Assembly (NCBI RefSeq): GCF_010015445.1
Contig: NC_053126.1
Span: forward strand, 7,839,249-7,903,248
Source: Perca fluviatilis
Taxonomy: Eukaryota > Chordata > Actinopteri > Perciformes > Percidae
Length of the DNA stretch: 64,000 nt
Reading direction: 5' to 3'
Every line of letters begins with the position of its first letter. The first letter of the stretch is position 1. The position numbers and the translations under genes are program-made. Shown here piece by piece: positions 47,949-58,960 of the stretch. The notes below the pieces were generated by a model. It was not told the DNA's origin, did not search any database, and saw only the letters and a program-made list of their open reading frames with translations.

Positions 47949-49900
47949 TGAGAGAGAAAGAACACTTGTCAGTTGATATATGGGCTTCTGGGAAGCTGCA
48001 CAGTGCAGCTGCTGTCATACCACAGATCAAAGGGGATTCCTAGACAGGCTGGATGGAGGGGGGGCGGGGACATGTTGGATGGAGAAGGAGGGGAGAGGTT
48101 GATGCAGTGAGAAGAATTTAGTGAAGCTCGCTGCACTGATGTCAGCTGGTTTGAAAGCAGCAACACAGTTGACTATGGTTTAGTAAATGGCACTGTGGCC
48201 AGCAACCACTTCTGGACTGCGTCGGTATTGTCAGACAAAGTTGATATTTTTTACAATTGTTATGCACACAATGTAGCAGAACTCTTTTTCAAAGAAATTC
48301 TACATGACATTGAGTTAACAATAGTGTTGTTCTAGTGGACTGTATTCCTATTTGCCAAATCTACCTAATAAACCTACAATTGACCGTATATTCAATATGT
48401 GTGTCTATGTATATTCAATTGTTATTTTTCTTCTTTGTATTATATTTGCTGCAGCAGCCCATATTTTCATGATAATCGTTAATCATCTAATCTAATCCAC
48501 ATAATGATGCTGCTCTACGCTGCTGCTGGTTATGTACCCCTTGTAATCCAATTGGTGCGTCAGTTGCTAATTCTGCTAAACAGCAGACGTGAATCCAGAT
48601 GGCAGTCAAAAATCACCCCAGAACCCATGTTGACCCATACACAGTAAATAATTTCAGATAGGACATTTACTAGAATAGAAATTATTTCTCTAGACTGCTA
48701 CATTTTCTTTGACAGGAACATACAAAACAACCAAACCACTTTTGGTAATTCTAAAGAAAACAGTGTCTTGAGTCTGAGCATCAAAATGTGCTTTATTTCA
48801 CAGTCATGCTAATAGTTATGGATTAGAATTTACTTAAAACCATTAACAAGCCTTTAAAGGTGTAACAATACAATCAGCTCAGAATTCACTTAGATCCACG
48901 CATGATACTTTAACTACGAAAGAGGATTACGGCCACATGTGAAAACATTTATTGAGTTCTGAGTTTAAAGTTTAAAGTCAGAATTCTGACTTTAAATAAT
49001 CTCAGAAATCTGACTTTTTTTTTTTCAAAAACAAAAAAAAATAATTTTAGATTAAAAAATAAGAATTCTCAGAATTCCTGTCTTTAATCGCAAAACTGAA
49101 ATACATTTTTTCACATGCCCTAATCCTCTTCCGTATTAAACACACAAAGAATAAAATACCAAAGAAAATTTGTATTCATGTTTCCCTAAAATATACAAAT
49201 ACTCCATACAAAAAATGTTTTTCTAAGCTTTTGGAGCAAAATGCCAATAATATCTTAAAAAAACAATCAACAGTTGGTTTACAAGCACATCCTTATCTCC
49301 ATGAAAACTGAAGAATATAAAATGATAAGAATGTCATTATTAATATATAAAGAACAAATGTTATGAACTTAAGGTGTTTAAACAACATAGTTGACCACAA
49401 ATACCAGTTTTCAGAGTAAATGTGGCGAAAGCTGCAGTTCAGTTGCATTTTAAAATGCAAAGTATAGATGTGGCATAAATGCCGTTAAAGGCAATGGTCG
49501 ATACAAACAGTCAAACTGAAGCAGATTTGCCCAATGTGTTGTGAATGGAAATGAAGAAACATGACTTTGAGATGAAACGGTTTCGACTTGAGTGGTTAAA
49601 ATAGGAGGCAGTCTGGAAGAAAAGGAGAATTTTGGGAATCAGTCTGTTTGAGCTGTCACACACACACACACACCAAATAGTGGCCTCAGCAAACATCAAT
49701 CAGTGAACTGCTGCATAAACTGTTTTTGGCCAAAAAACTGAAAAACTACTCCAGCGATCGAACCCAGCTGAAGATTCATGTCACTGTGTATCCATTGCTT
49801 ATGAGATACAACAGTATGACTCCTACTAAAAAATAAAGCTGCTCCAAAGCACTCCATTTCTACAGTCAGTTAATAGAATTTACTTGTCTTAATGCAGCAT
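47948..49900. other. No gene; palindrome-containing A+T-rich DNA
   Basis: Includes a perfect 26-bp palindrome at 48971-48996 with AGTCAGAATTCTGACT at its centre. Degenerate copies of the 'CTCAGAATT/TCTGACTTT' wording run to about 49080. A short CA tract is at 49657-49674. Remaining sequence unassigned. Confidence 0.5.
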
Positions 49901-50230
49901 GGTTGGGCCACCATGGTTAGCACTGTGGCCTCACAGCAAGAAGGTTCTGGGTTCGAATCCAGGTCATTCCGGGCCTTTCTGTGTGGAGTTTGTATGCTCT
50001 CCCCATGTTTGCGTGGGTTTCCTCTGGGTGCTCGGGTTTCCCCCACCATCAAAAACCATGTACTAGGTTCTCCAGTCAGTGCCCTTGATCAAGGCACTGG
50101 CTCAGATCTGGAGTTGGTCCCCGGGCGCTGTGATTGGCTGCCCACTGCTCCCTTGAGGGATGGGTTAAATGCAGAGAATGACTCTTGCTACATGTATGTG
50201 TATGTGACAATAAAGTACCTTTACCTTTTA
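49901..50230 (+). mobile_element. tRNA-derived SINE, family 4, full length
   Basis: Head 'CATGGTTAGCACTGTGGCC' (A-box region), perfect B box GGTTCGAATCC (49950-49960), then the very common fish body 'TGTGTGGAGTTTGTATGCTC' and 'GTTTGCGTGGGTTTCCTC'. It ends in the LINE-like tail 'TGACAATAAAGTACCTTTAC'. Its 3' end lies 80 bp before the LTR element. Confidence 0.88.
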
Positions 50231-50392
50231 CAGTAGCAATTCATATTTTAAGGTAGGTTAAGGAGTTCAAGGCTAACCAAGCAGCAACCCCCCAGGCCTG
50301 AGAAGTGATTGTCTGATGTCTTTCACCTGTTTCCCAGCCCTTGTGTCACCTGCCCCTTGTTAACCCTCGTTTACTTCTGTATTTAGTCTCTG

Positions 50393-51031
50393 GGCGTTTC
50401 TCAATCTGTGTGACTTGTGTTCTTGTGTCCCTGTGAGATGTCATCTCGTGTTGCCAAAGTACTGTCCCAATACACAAGTTTGCATTTCACCAAGAACAGT
50501 TAAGATTCACGGAAATGTTCTTGACATGCCCATTTTACCGAGGATGCATTGGTTGGTAACTTGTATGAACTTCGCAGCACCTGTATCCCAACATTCATTT
50601 CGGCATTCAATGATGGTCGGATTTCCAGTACATAGACAGCCCAAAAACGATTTTCGCCATCTTATTCATCACTAAATTCACTTCTGAGAACATTTTAGGC
50701 GAGAAATGAACGGTTTAGATTTCGAATATTGATCAGTCTTGCGTAAATCTTTGCCGAATTGACAATTTTCTCCAAAGTTTGCGGAGCTCCATAAAGTGAC
50801 CCGGCCGCCAGCTTGCGCCTGCCGGGGCCGCTAGCTCAGCGCTCGGACAGTTACACTCGGAGACCCCGCTGTAAGACGAAGGTCTTTTAGACCAGTCTCG
50901 TAAATAAGAGGCTTTTATTTCGTGGTTGACGGATCGTTTGTTTAAATATCACAACACATATCCATCATAAGCTTAATGGGAACCTGGTTAACTGTCTTTT
51001 TGGAGTTAAACTACCCACACACCCACACCCA

Positions 51032-51074
<43 letters not shown>

Positions 51075-51814
51075 GTTTCTTTTCGGGAGACTTGTTTGAA
51101 TTATGCCATAGGCTATAGCCTACATTATATTTTGTATTTAGTTCATATTTTTGGTGAATTTGTTTTCTGATTTATTAGAAGTTGAGTTTCAGTCTGTATG
51201 ATAAATGAACAGTTGTACATAAAGTGGTAACATGCTATGACATGTTATGTAGACTAAAGGGGAGACACCAACCTTTATAATTTGAATTTCTAATTTCCAT
51301 CTCCCTGGGCATATACATTGCACTACAATAATATAGAAATGATAATTCCACATAACACTAATATGAACACATAGGACACACCAGTGCATATGCCTATTTA
51401 TTTTTTAATTTAAACTGACTTAAACTTATACACTTATAATAGTAGGGATCGCGTTCCACTCTTTTGAATAAGTAAGGGGTGTTTGAGCTAAACCATAAAC
51501 AATAAAATTAAAGCTCAATTAGTTTTAGTTTTCAATATCATTGCAATATTTGTAGCATTATGAGGTTTTCTTGTCCGGAGATTGTTTTAATACAAAGTGG
51601 TTATATTGTTGTGGTTTTTATTTCTAGGTGGTATTTTGGAGCCTTGCAGGTAGCCTCTGTGCTGGGAGTGTTGAGCAATAACAGGAAGAACGCATCAACT
51701 CAAACTGTTCTGTGCTTCTCAACTTGCGAGTTCATTCTTCCAAGAACAACCAGCAAGAGCGTTCTCCCCAAGAACACAAGTCCGTACTTTGCGTTCTTGA
51801 GATTGAGAAACACC
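50393..51814. mobile_element. hAT-like element inside the LTR
   Basis: Starts GGCGTTTCTCAATCTGTGTG and ends (complement) GGTGTTTCTCAATCTCAAGA, a 13-bp terminal repeat with one mismatch. It is flanked directly by CTCTG on both sides (50388-50392 and 51815-51819). It is 1422 bp, with a GC-rich patch at 50800-50870 and a CA array at 51015-51071. The 5-bp TSD is shorter than the usual 8, so superfamily assignment is tentative. It interrupts and is therefore younger than the LTR. Confidence 0.75.
51015..51071. repeat. (CA)n microsatellite
   Basis: CACACC triplet variants (CCCACACC) grading into pure CA. Confidence 0.95.
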
Positions 51815-52915
51815 CTCTGTGTTCCCTTTCTCTGTTGTCAGGTCATTGTTTCTGTTTTTGGACATTATGTGTGTTAGTCTACCCGTGTGTGCCTTGGTAT
51901 TCCTGTTCCCTGTAATTCCTGTTTTGAAATCCTGCTTGCTTGCTTGCCTGCCTGTTTCTCTCTGGATTCAAGGAAGTTTTGCCACGTGTTGGAATTGTTT
52001 GTTGGACTCTGGAGGACGCCATTACCACATGGTCGATGCCACAAACAAGAGACACTGATTCGCTGGGCACGCTCTGGAGAGCGCACTGCACCCACCACTC
52101 ACCACTGGATCCCCTGGACACGACACCCCCTTGCCCCTTACACTATTCACTGTATATATTTATCTTTATTAAATCACTTAAACTTATTTCCTGTGTCACG
52201 TCTGCTTTTGGGTCCAACCTCCAGTGCCGTTCCGTAACACAATGACCTGACCAATCATAGACCCAGCAGAGAGGCATCTCTTCAAGGAGAGGGTGTCACT
52301 GTTCGACCAGACTGTGGAGACTCTTAAACTCCAAACCTAATCAGTATGCCCCTATCCTTAAAAGGATTTCAACGCAGCAGCAGTGGTTTGAGGAGAGACC
52401 TTGGGTGAGACACTTTGTTCCCAACCTCGATGTTATCAAGGAGAGACTTGATTGTTTCCTTAAAACTAGCCATAATGAATCACCCGCCAGCCTGCCTGTT
52501 GTTCGGCCTGCTAGCATCTTGGCTACAGGTTCTTTGTTCTTGACCCGGCCTGCCCCTTTGCATGCTTCTCCAAGTCATGGCGTTTTTCAACCTGGAGGAG
52601 AACCAGAGACTTTTATGACATTATTCCAATAGTTTGCTGTGTGCTAGACAGACTGAGGAGGCCAAAGCAGCCAGCCTTCAAGCTGGAAAAGAAAGTCCAG
52701 TACATTTACTAGCAGCTCCCCTGAACCACTGTCTGTCGGCTCTACTGCTACCTGTTCAGCGGGCACCCCCGACTACAAGCAGTCATTTTGAGGGTACCCG
52801 CCTGGCCATATTCCCTGGGACCCGTGGAGGCCGTAGACGGGGAAAAGGACGGCATGCCTCCTGTCGCCATGCCCCGCTTCAACCTCTCTTCAGCCCAGAG
52901 TCCTTGCTGTTCAGC

Positions 52916-53251
52916 GGTCCCAAGCCCGTGCTGTCCAGCGTCCCTGAGCCCATGCTGTGCACCGGCACCGACCTCGTGCTGTGCAGCGACCCCGAGCCTG
53001 TGCTGTGCAGTGACCCCGAGCCTGTGCTGTGCAGCAAGCCAGACCCCGTGCTGTCCAACGTCCCCGAGCCCGTGCTGTGCAGCGACCCCGAGCCCGTGCT
53101 GTACAGCGACCCCGAGCCTGTGCTGTGCAGCGAGCCAGAGCCCGTGCTGTGCAGCGACCCCGAGCCCGTGCTGTGCAGCGACCCCGAGCCCGTGCTGTCC
53201 AGCGGCCCCAAGCCCGTGCTGTGCAGCGGCCCTGAGCCTCAGCTGATAACC
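52916..53251 (+). repeat. 24-bp minisatellite, about 14 units, in frame
   Basis: Each unit is a variant of CCCGAGCCCGTGCTGTGCAG plus CGAC, translating as DPEPVLCS. Variants include GPKPVLSS, VPEPMLCT, KPDPVLSN and EPEPVLCS. Because 24 is a multiple of 3 the frame stays open on all strands, which explains the overlapping open frames here. Confidence 0.95.
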
Positions 53252-53497
53252 AGTCTTGCAGAGCCTCAGCTGACCAGTTTCCCAGAGACTGTCCGGCGCC
53301 TCAGAGACTGTGCCGTTCCCCGGTGTCCCAGAGACTTTGCCGGTGCCCGGCGTACCAGAGACTCTGTTCCAGTTGCCTTGTTGGCGGATCCGGGCCCAGC
53401 TGACCCGTCGCCTGGTTCCAGCTCAGCTGCCCCTTCGCCTGCTCGGCCTCCAGAGGGATTCCATCTTTGCCGCCAGAGGGGTTTCGCCTTCGGCACT

Positions 53498-53713
53498 GGC
53501 CTCCAGAGAGTCTTCGCCGTCCTGGCTGGCCTCCAGAGAGTCTTCGCCGTCCTGCCTGGCCTCCAGAGGGGCTTCGCCATGGTGCTCGGCTTACAGAGAG
53601 GTTTCGCCTTCGTCACTGGCCTCCTGAGAGTCCTCGACGTCCTGCCTGGCTTCCAGAGAGGCTCCACCTTGGCCGTTCTCCTCGGCCTCCAGAGGGGTTA
53701 CGTCTTTGCCACT
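53498..53713 (+). repeat. About 30-bp minisatellite, 7 units, in frame
   Basis: Units translate as GLQRVFAVLA, GLQRVFAVLP, GLQRGFAMVL, GLQRGFAFVT, GLLRVLDVLP, GFQRGSTLAVLL and GLQRGYVFAT; one unit is 36 bp. It lies in the same frame as the 24-bp repeat, 250 bp upstream. Confidence 0.93.
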
Positions 53714-53924
53714 GCCCGCAGCCCTAAGGTTCCCTAGTCCTTTTTCCTCAGTTCCCCAGTCCCTGAGTTCCACTGTCCTCAATTCCCCGATTCCTGAGTT
53801 AATTTTTTAAATTATTAATTTTAATCAAAAGCCTAATATTTGCCAGTTTGTGGAAAACAAGATAGGCTAGACCGAGCAACATACATTTGAGCAGATAAGA
53901 ATATGCCACTGCTGGGGTGGCCTC

Positions 53925-54099
53925 TGGCTCACCCAGTAAGAGCGGCAGTCCTGCCGTCCTGCCGTCCTGCAGCGGCGCAGGGTTTGAGTCCGACCTGCTG
54001 CCCTTTGCTGTGTGTCATCCCCCCTCTCTCTCCCCTTTCATATCTATTCACTTTGAAATAAAGGGAAAAGCCCCCAAAAGAATCTTGAAAAAAAACAAA
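53925..54099 (+). mobile_element. tRNA-derived SINE, family 1, second copy
   Basis: Same body and tail as 19996-20172 ('CTGGCTCACCCAGTAAGAGC', 'TTTCATATCTATTCACTTTG', 'AAATAAAGGGAAAAGCCCCC'). The B box is slightly decayed (GGTTTGAGTCC, 53981-53991). An 8-bp tandem TCCTGCCG duplication sits between the A and B boxes. Confidence 0.85.
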
Positions 54100-54919
54100 T
54101 ATGCCAGTGCAGCACTTGAGTGATGATCCAGGAAAGAGGGATAGAGAAGAAAAGGGGGAGGAAACGATGGAGACAAAGGAGGGACAGGAGGGTGCCAAGC
54201 GTCAGCACAACTGTCGAGACAGAAGTGGTGCTGTGGCGTAACTTGTGGTCAGCGAATAGAGGATGAGTCATAGGAGGAGGGGAGTGAAGAGTAGGGGGTG
54301 TTATGGAAGAGTTTCCAGAGAAGCCAGAGTTAGACGCTGACAGGAAGTAGTTATTGGCACTCACGTTTAATGACTTGGAGAGAAAGGGGTGGGGTTTACT
54401 GTATCAGATTATGCAGTTTAGGCTAATGATCTCAAAGTATGAAGTGTGTAAAGTTTGGGACTGTTCCTTCTAAAATATTTCACTTTGATTGCCTGACGGT
54501 CTGATATTCTTTGCATTTAATTCCCCCCACTTGGCATTTTAAGAAGATTACAACAAATGCCATTGACCCATGTCTGGTTTCAGGAAAAATGAATAAGGGA
54601 TGTGAATTTAAATGGGTCATGGTCCTTCAGACTTTCAATAATGAAACATGTTTGAATTACCTCAATAAGAAAACAGAAGTGTGGCAGTAGTAAAAACAAG
54701 CTATCAAAGACACCACTTAGCAAACAGGATGAATTTAGATGAACGAATAAGATGAACTCATCAAATGAGCGTGAGTCATATAATGTGCAAGACAGCAACC
54801 AAACGGAACGCAGAAAAAAAAATGAGCTGCTACACAGACAGCTGACGGTCAGGTCCAATTACCAGGAAAAAAACACTCCTTCAGGGAGATCACGCTGTGG
54901 GTAAACACTGCTCTTCGAC

Positions 54920-54920
<1 letters not shown>
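54100..54920. other. No gene seen
   Basis: Purine-rich stretch at about 54125-54195, otherwise A+T-rich unassigned DNA. Confidence 0.4.
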
Positions 54921-54996
<76 letters not shown>

Positions 54997-55028
54997 TGTG
55001 TGTGTGAGAGAGAGACCGTGTGTGTGAG

Positions 55029-55103
<75 letters not shown>

Positions 55104-55116
55104 CCGGTGTGTTGAG

Positions 55117-55203
<87 letters not shown>

Positions 55204-55224
55204 AGAGGAGACCGTGTGTGTGAG

Positions 55225-55298
<74 letters not shown>
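54921..55298. repeat. Higher-order compound (GT)n array
   Basis: Long TG blocks are separated by a recurring spacer of the type GAGAGAGAGACCGTGTGTGT plus GAGAC, at about 55006-55030, 55093-55120 and 55202-55226. The spacer variants (ACCGTGTG, ACCGGTGTGTTG, GGAGAGGAGACCG) show the array grew by duplication of a block of roughly 90-110 bp, then diverged. Confidence 0.95.
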
Positions 55299-55299
<1 letters not shown>

Positions 55300-55964
55300 C
55301 CATCAAGAGAGCAGAAACTGTGGTTTCTTATCTTTGCAATTCTAAATGTATTGCTCATGTTCTTTCTGTCTGGCACCAAACTCTAAGCACAATTTCCTCC
55401 AAAATATAAATGTTCTCTGTTAAATCAAGTGATTGTGATTCAGAGCACAGTGCAGGATTGTATTTCTTCAACAGAGAGAGGAACATAGCGCCGCTGAAAA
55501 CAAAAGGATCTAACCTAGTCTTTATATTTGTTCGCTTTTTGCTCAGGTGAAATATCGAGTATCTCATTGCCTTGTACATGTAGTGCTCAACGTTAAAATG
55601 TAATCTGGGTGGTGGTGTGTTTTCCCAAAAAGAGTATTTTGCTCTGCAAAACCATTTACTATGAACATAATTTGACTCATTGCTAGTATTGTTTGGTTAA
55701 TCGCAAGGCTTGGCACCTTTACTAAATGAATAATTGTTTTATAATTGCAATTTGTACAGCCAAACAGGCTTGTGTACATACATATTTATAATTTGTGTAT
55801 TTTATATATTATTATGTTCCTTGCTGTGGCATCAACAAAGCGGTATGAAGAAAACCAGCTGCTTTGTCAAATTGTCAAATGTCTCAAGCTTCTTGAAAAC
55901 CAGGAACTTATAGTGGGTGGAGCTGTGAGGTTTTTAGGATTATTTTTACCATTAGTTTGGTATT
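55299..55964. other. No gene or clear repeat seen
   Basis: A+T-rich flanking DNA, nothing recognised. Confidence 0.4.
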
Positions 55965-55972
55965 TTAAAGCG

Positions 55973-56104
55973 TAGTCTGACATTTTTCTTGTCAAGTGAC
56001 TTACATGGGAAGATGCTATACCACTCATGTCTGAGAGAGTGGTATCAATCGTCTCATTTGACTCACAACAAGAAAGCAAATAGATGTATTTCCCCAAAAG
56101 ACTA
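55973..56104. mobile_element. Short MITE ('CCCAAAATGTCGAACT' family), diverged
   Basis: Ends GTAGTCTG...AGACTAC are inverted; the interior has 'GAGAGAGTGGTATCAATCGT' and 'CAAGAAAGCAAATAGATGTA', related to the fragments at 18952-19031 and 61331-61495. Confidence 0.55.
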
Positions 56105-56792
56105 CTGTATTTTTTTTTTTTCAATTAGGTTGCAAAAAGTGTATATGTTTAATTATGCTGAATACAGATTTGGAGATTTTTCTACACATTTACAAATCTG
56201 ATTCTGCACACACTGATTGAGATACAGTCGCACAACTCTCCACACACATTTGAAAATAGTTTTGCTACAATAACGGTCCCATATTTAATGAATTCAATTA
56301 ATTTCCCTCCTAAATGAATTATGTCGACACTTGAAAAATGAGGTTGGTTGACAAAGACATAAGTGTCCTCTACAGTACTTACAGCCCTGATGAGATTCTG
56401 GTGTGCAGACATTTATATTATAAGCGTAGATATAATAACTCTATTATATATTTTCTTAGGACAACAAGGATGCTCACCAGGACAGGAAGTTGACACTATC
56501 TCCCTGAGGCTCTCTATCCCACCCTACCCCATTAGTGGATAGACATGCTGACCAACCAGTTCAAGTCACTGTTGCAGCAACAGGGAAATGATTGCGTGCC
56601 TCCTTCACACCATCTACTGCATACTGCCAGCTGAGTTCGGTGGATCTCCATCCAAGCCTGAGGCACTGCTGCTGGGTGTTGAATCTTGTTTCCTGACTGC
56701 TCCATGAGCCTTCATAGCTATATATTCAAATCAAGAGCTCAATGACACGCAAATAAGGCAAATAAAATCAAGCAAAATAACAAGTTATTCTA
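56105..56792. other. No gene seen
   Basis: Unassigned A+T-rich sequence. Confidence 0.4.
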
Positions 56793-56801
56793 CGGAAAGC
56801 C

Positions 56802-57216
56802 TAGCCTAGAAATCTAGACGCACCCTAGCGGCAGCAAATGTAAATTGCAGCCAGGGTCGTCTAGCAACTCTCCGTTGGCTTGCGAGCTGGAAAAGCCAAA
56901 CTCTAGCCGGGTCAATCGCATCGTGTATAGAGTCGGTGGGCGGGCTTAAGATAATGACGGCAGAGTTGCAACCGTTCCGCGTGAATTATGGCTGCTGCTG
57001 CTAGCGAACAGCGGTCTTTCGAATCGGCATCTGCGACTCTGGAAGACTTGGGAGTTAAGCATATCTTTGAAAAAAGAACAAAGAACAACGTGTTTGGAGT
57101 TTTGCCGAACAGATATGCCAAAAGTTTAATCTGTCAACTAGCGTTGCTCTGCCTGGTTGTAGCACTATCCTATTGCGTGCATAGGGAATTTGATGTGAGT
57201 CTGGCTTGTCAAGCTA
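56802..57216 (+). mobile_element. Short transposon with near 9-bp TSD carrying a helicase fragment
   Basis: Termini TAGCCTAG and, complemented, TAGCTTGA. Flanks CGGAAAGCC (56793-56801) and CAGCAAGCC (57217-57225) agree at 7 of 9 positions. It carries the start of a RecQ-like helicase frame. Terminus, target-duplication length and cargo all parallel the element at 40801-41268. Confidence 0.65.
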
Positions 57217-57230
57217 CAGCAAGCCTATAA
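56988..57230 (+). pseudogene. Decayed RecQ-like helicase N-terminus in a transposon
   Basis: Frame starts MAAAASEQRS after GTGAATT. It then has LEDLGVKHIFEKRTKNNVFG and LPNRYAKSLICQLAL, a damaged form of the LPTGxGKS...QLA motif I region (T-G-x-G replaced by N-R-Y-A). The key Walker A glycines are gone, so it cannot be functional. The frame leaves the family at about 57150. Confidence 0.6.
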
Positions 57231-57237
57231 AAGCACC

Positions 57238-57570
57238 TGTGGCAGTAGCTCAGTCAGTAGGGAGTTGGGATGGGAACCGGAGGGTTGTTGGTTCAAGTCC
57301 CCATATGCACCAAAGTATGGTGGCAGACTGGTACCTGGAGAGGTGCCAGTTCACCTCCTGGGCACTGCCAAGGCACCGAACCCCTAACTGCTCGGGGCGC
57401 CTTTCCATGGGCAGCTCCCTCACTCTGACATCTCTCCATTAGTGCATGTATAGGTACTGATTATGTGCCTTGCCAGTGTGTAATTCAGTCCTGTGTTTAA
57501 TAACAACAGAGTGAAAACCTTGTAATTTCCCCTTGTGGGATTAATAAAGTATACATTATTATTAATAATA
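57238..57570 (+). mobile_element. tRNA-derived SINE, family 5, full length
   Basis: Head 'GGCAGTAGCTCAGTCAGTAG' (A box), perfect B box GGTTCAAGTCC (57290-57300), and body 'CCTGGGCACTGCCAAGGCAC'. The 3' end 'TAATTTCCCCTTGTGGGATT' plus AATAAAGTA matches L2/CR1-type LINE tails, followed by an ATT-rich tail. It lies 12 bp after the TSD of the preceding transposon. Confidence 0.88.
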
Positions 57571-58760
57571 ACAAAAGTGAGTGAGAAGGTGAGTCAAGCT
57601 CCAAGCTGTGCCAGACAAAGAGTGGCAGTATTAACAGCAGCTTAAGTATCATCAAAGTGCATCTTTCTCAGCATAGAGTAGCCTTCATTCTCCCCTGACA
57701 CAATGCTCCTTGAATCACACATGCACGCATGCACACACGCACGCGCGCACACACACACATAATAAATGCACACTTGTGTAAACACAACACATGTCCACAC
57801 AAATAATCACGTAAATCCCCTGAGTGTTTTCCTTTTATCCTCAGTGCGTTTGTGAGTTATTGTACGTTCAAAACGTATTTACTGAGTGAGTGCCCATCCT
57901 GTCACAATGGAGGAGACAGATTGGTGGCACAGGGCCACAATGGAAAACAAATCTCTGCCATTCAAATGTACCACTCCTGTGACACTATCGGCCCTTTTGA
58001 CGTGATAGGCTCTGTTGAGCAGAATTCAGAAAAGTGATGCGTGGCTGCTGCTTGTACTGTGGAGCTACTGTGGACTCCACTGTAACACTGTGTCTGGAGA
58101 TGTAGAAAACATTGAACAGATTGAACATCTGGGCTGATTTTAGCACGTCACTGTTACACCTGATCGATTTTGGACTTGCATCATCACACATCTAGGAATC
58201 TTTGATATAAGGGGACCGGATTTACACAACGTCCTTTCTTTTATCATCCCGCAAAATCTCAATTTTGTTCTGACATTCTAACCTAATGCGTCTCCAGTGA
58301 TAGAAAGACACTTAAGAAAATATTCTATAATATAATTTCAGGTACTTGAATTTTCAGTATTTAATTGTATGCTACTTTTTAACCTTAATCTACTGCATCT
58401 GAGAGGGAGATTTTGTACTTTGATCTGCTTATAAAATATGATTAATTGCTAAAAGATTATTCCACCCATCAGTATTTACATTAAAGTAGTTACAATTATT
58501 TCCACCCTGTCCAGCTATGACATTAACAATGCTGCTTTCTGATGCAGAACTTCATTGATTCTTATCAACTGGTAATGACATTGGGGGAACTAGTATCAAA
58601 AGGAGGGAAGTTGATTTTATTGAAATATTATCAAAAACATAAACTGTTCACAAACAGCCTCATGAGTTTCTGCTGTCCAAATGCGTGGATTTGACACACA
58701 AAAGACTCTCCTGCTACATTGACATTTGGGATTTCTCTTTCTCATTTTATAATGCATTTA
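57571..58760. other. No gene seen
   Basis: Contains a short CA/CG tract at 57727-57760; otherwise unassigned. Confidence 0.4.
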
Positions 58761-58960
58761 TGTCTTTTATCTCACAGGGCATGCACACTATTTTACATAT
58801 CATGTGCAATATCTTACATATCCTTGTTGTATGTAACTTATTTACTGTGCCTTTTACCACTGTTCTGTTCTGTGGCTACTTATTGTTTCAGGTTGATTAC
58901 ATTAACTGTGTAGCCCAAGCTAAATTTACCCTTGGGGACAATAAAGTACTGCATATATCT
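58761..58960 (+). mobile_element. LINE 3'-tail fragment
   Basis: Ends 'AATTTACCCTTGGGGACAAT' plus AAAGTA, the L2/CR1-like 3' terminus also seen as the tail of the family 5 SINE. Upstream 'TTACATATCATGTGCAATAT' is typical of LINE 3' UTRs. No reverse transcriptase sequence. Confidence 0.5.

Larger units (their letters stand above)
50310..52241 (+). mobile_element. Gypsy-type LTR, split by a hAT-like element
   Basis: The two halves 50310-50392 and 51815-52241 together make about 510 bp. They begin TGTCTGATGTCTTTCACCTG and end 'TTGGGTCCAACCTCCAGTGC' ... CCGTAACACA. Wording of the type TTTATTAAATCACTTAAACT followed by GGGTCC and CGTAACA is what I know from fish Gypsy LTR 3' ends. The exact terminal bases and the primer-binding site are not certain. 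No second LTR was found downstream. Confidence 0.6.
52242..53740 (+). mobile_element. Interior of a degenerate LTR retroelement
   Basis: Follows the LTR directly. Compositionally it is an island, GC-rich and CpG-containing between about 52750 and 53740. A gag-like leader is broken into several frames (for example 52405-52632, then a frame change at 52634). The 367-codon frame 52634-53737 consists largely of two tandem repeats and has no protease, reverse transcriptase or integrase motif. I read it as the interior of a non-autonomous Gypsy-type element. Confidence 0.55.

Noticed and set aside
52634..53737. 367-codon frame as a host proline-rich protein gene
   Set aside because: It follows an LTR-like sequence, uses no ATG at the stated start, contains mostly tandem repeats and has no splice or domain support. 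Retroelement interior is the simpler reading.
54921..55298. CRISPR-like array from regularly spaced spacers
   Set aside because: The repeated blocks are GT dinucleotide arrays in a fish genome; the spacers are related to each other, not unique.
49901..57570. Genuine tRNA genes at the B-box matches
   Set aside because: The boxes are followed by SINE bodies and LINE-like tails, and no complete cloverleaf with an acceptor stem was found at 20057, 21930, 49950, 53981 or 57290.
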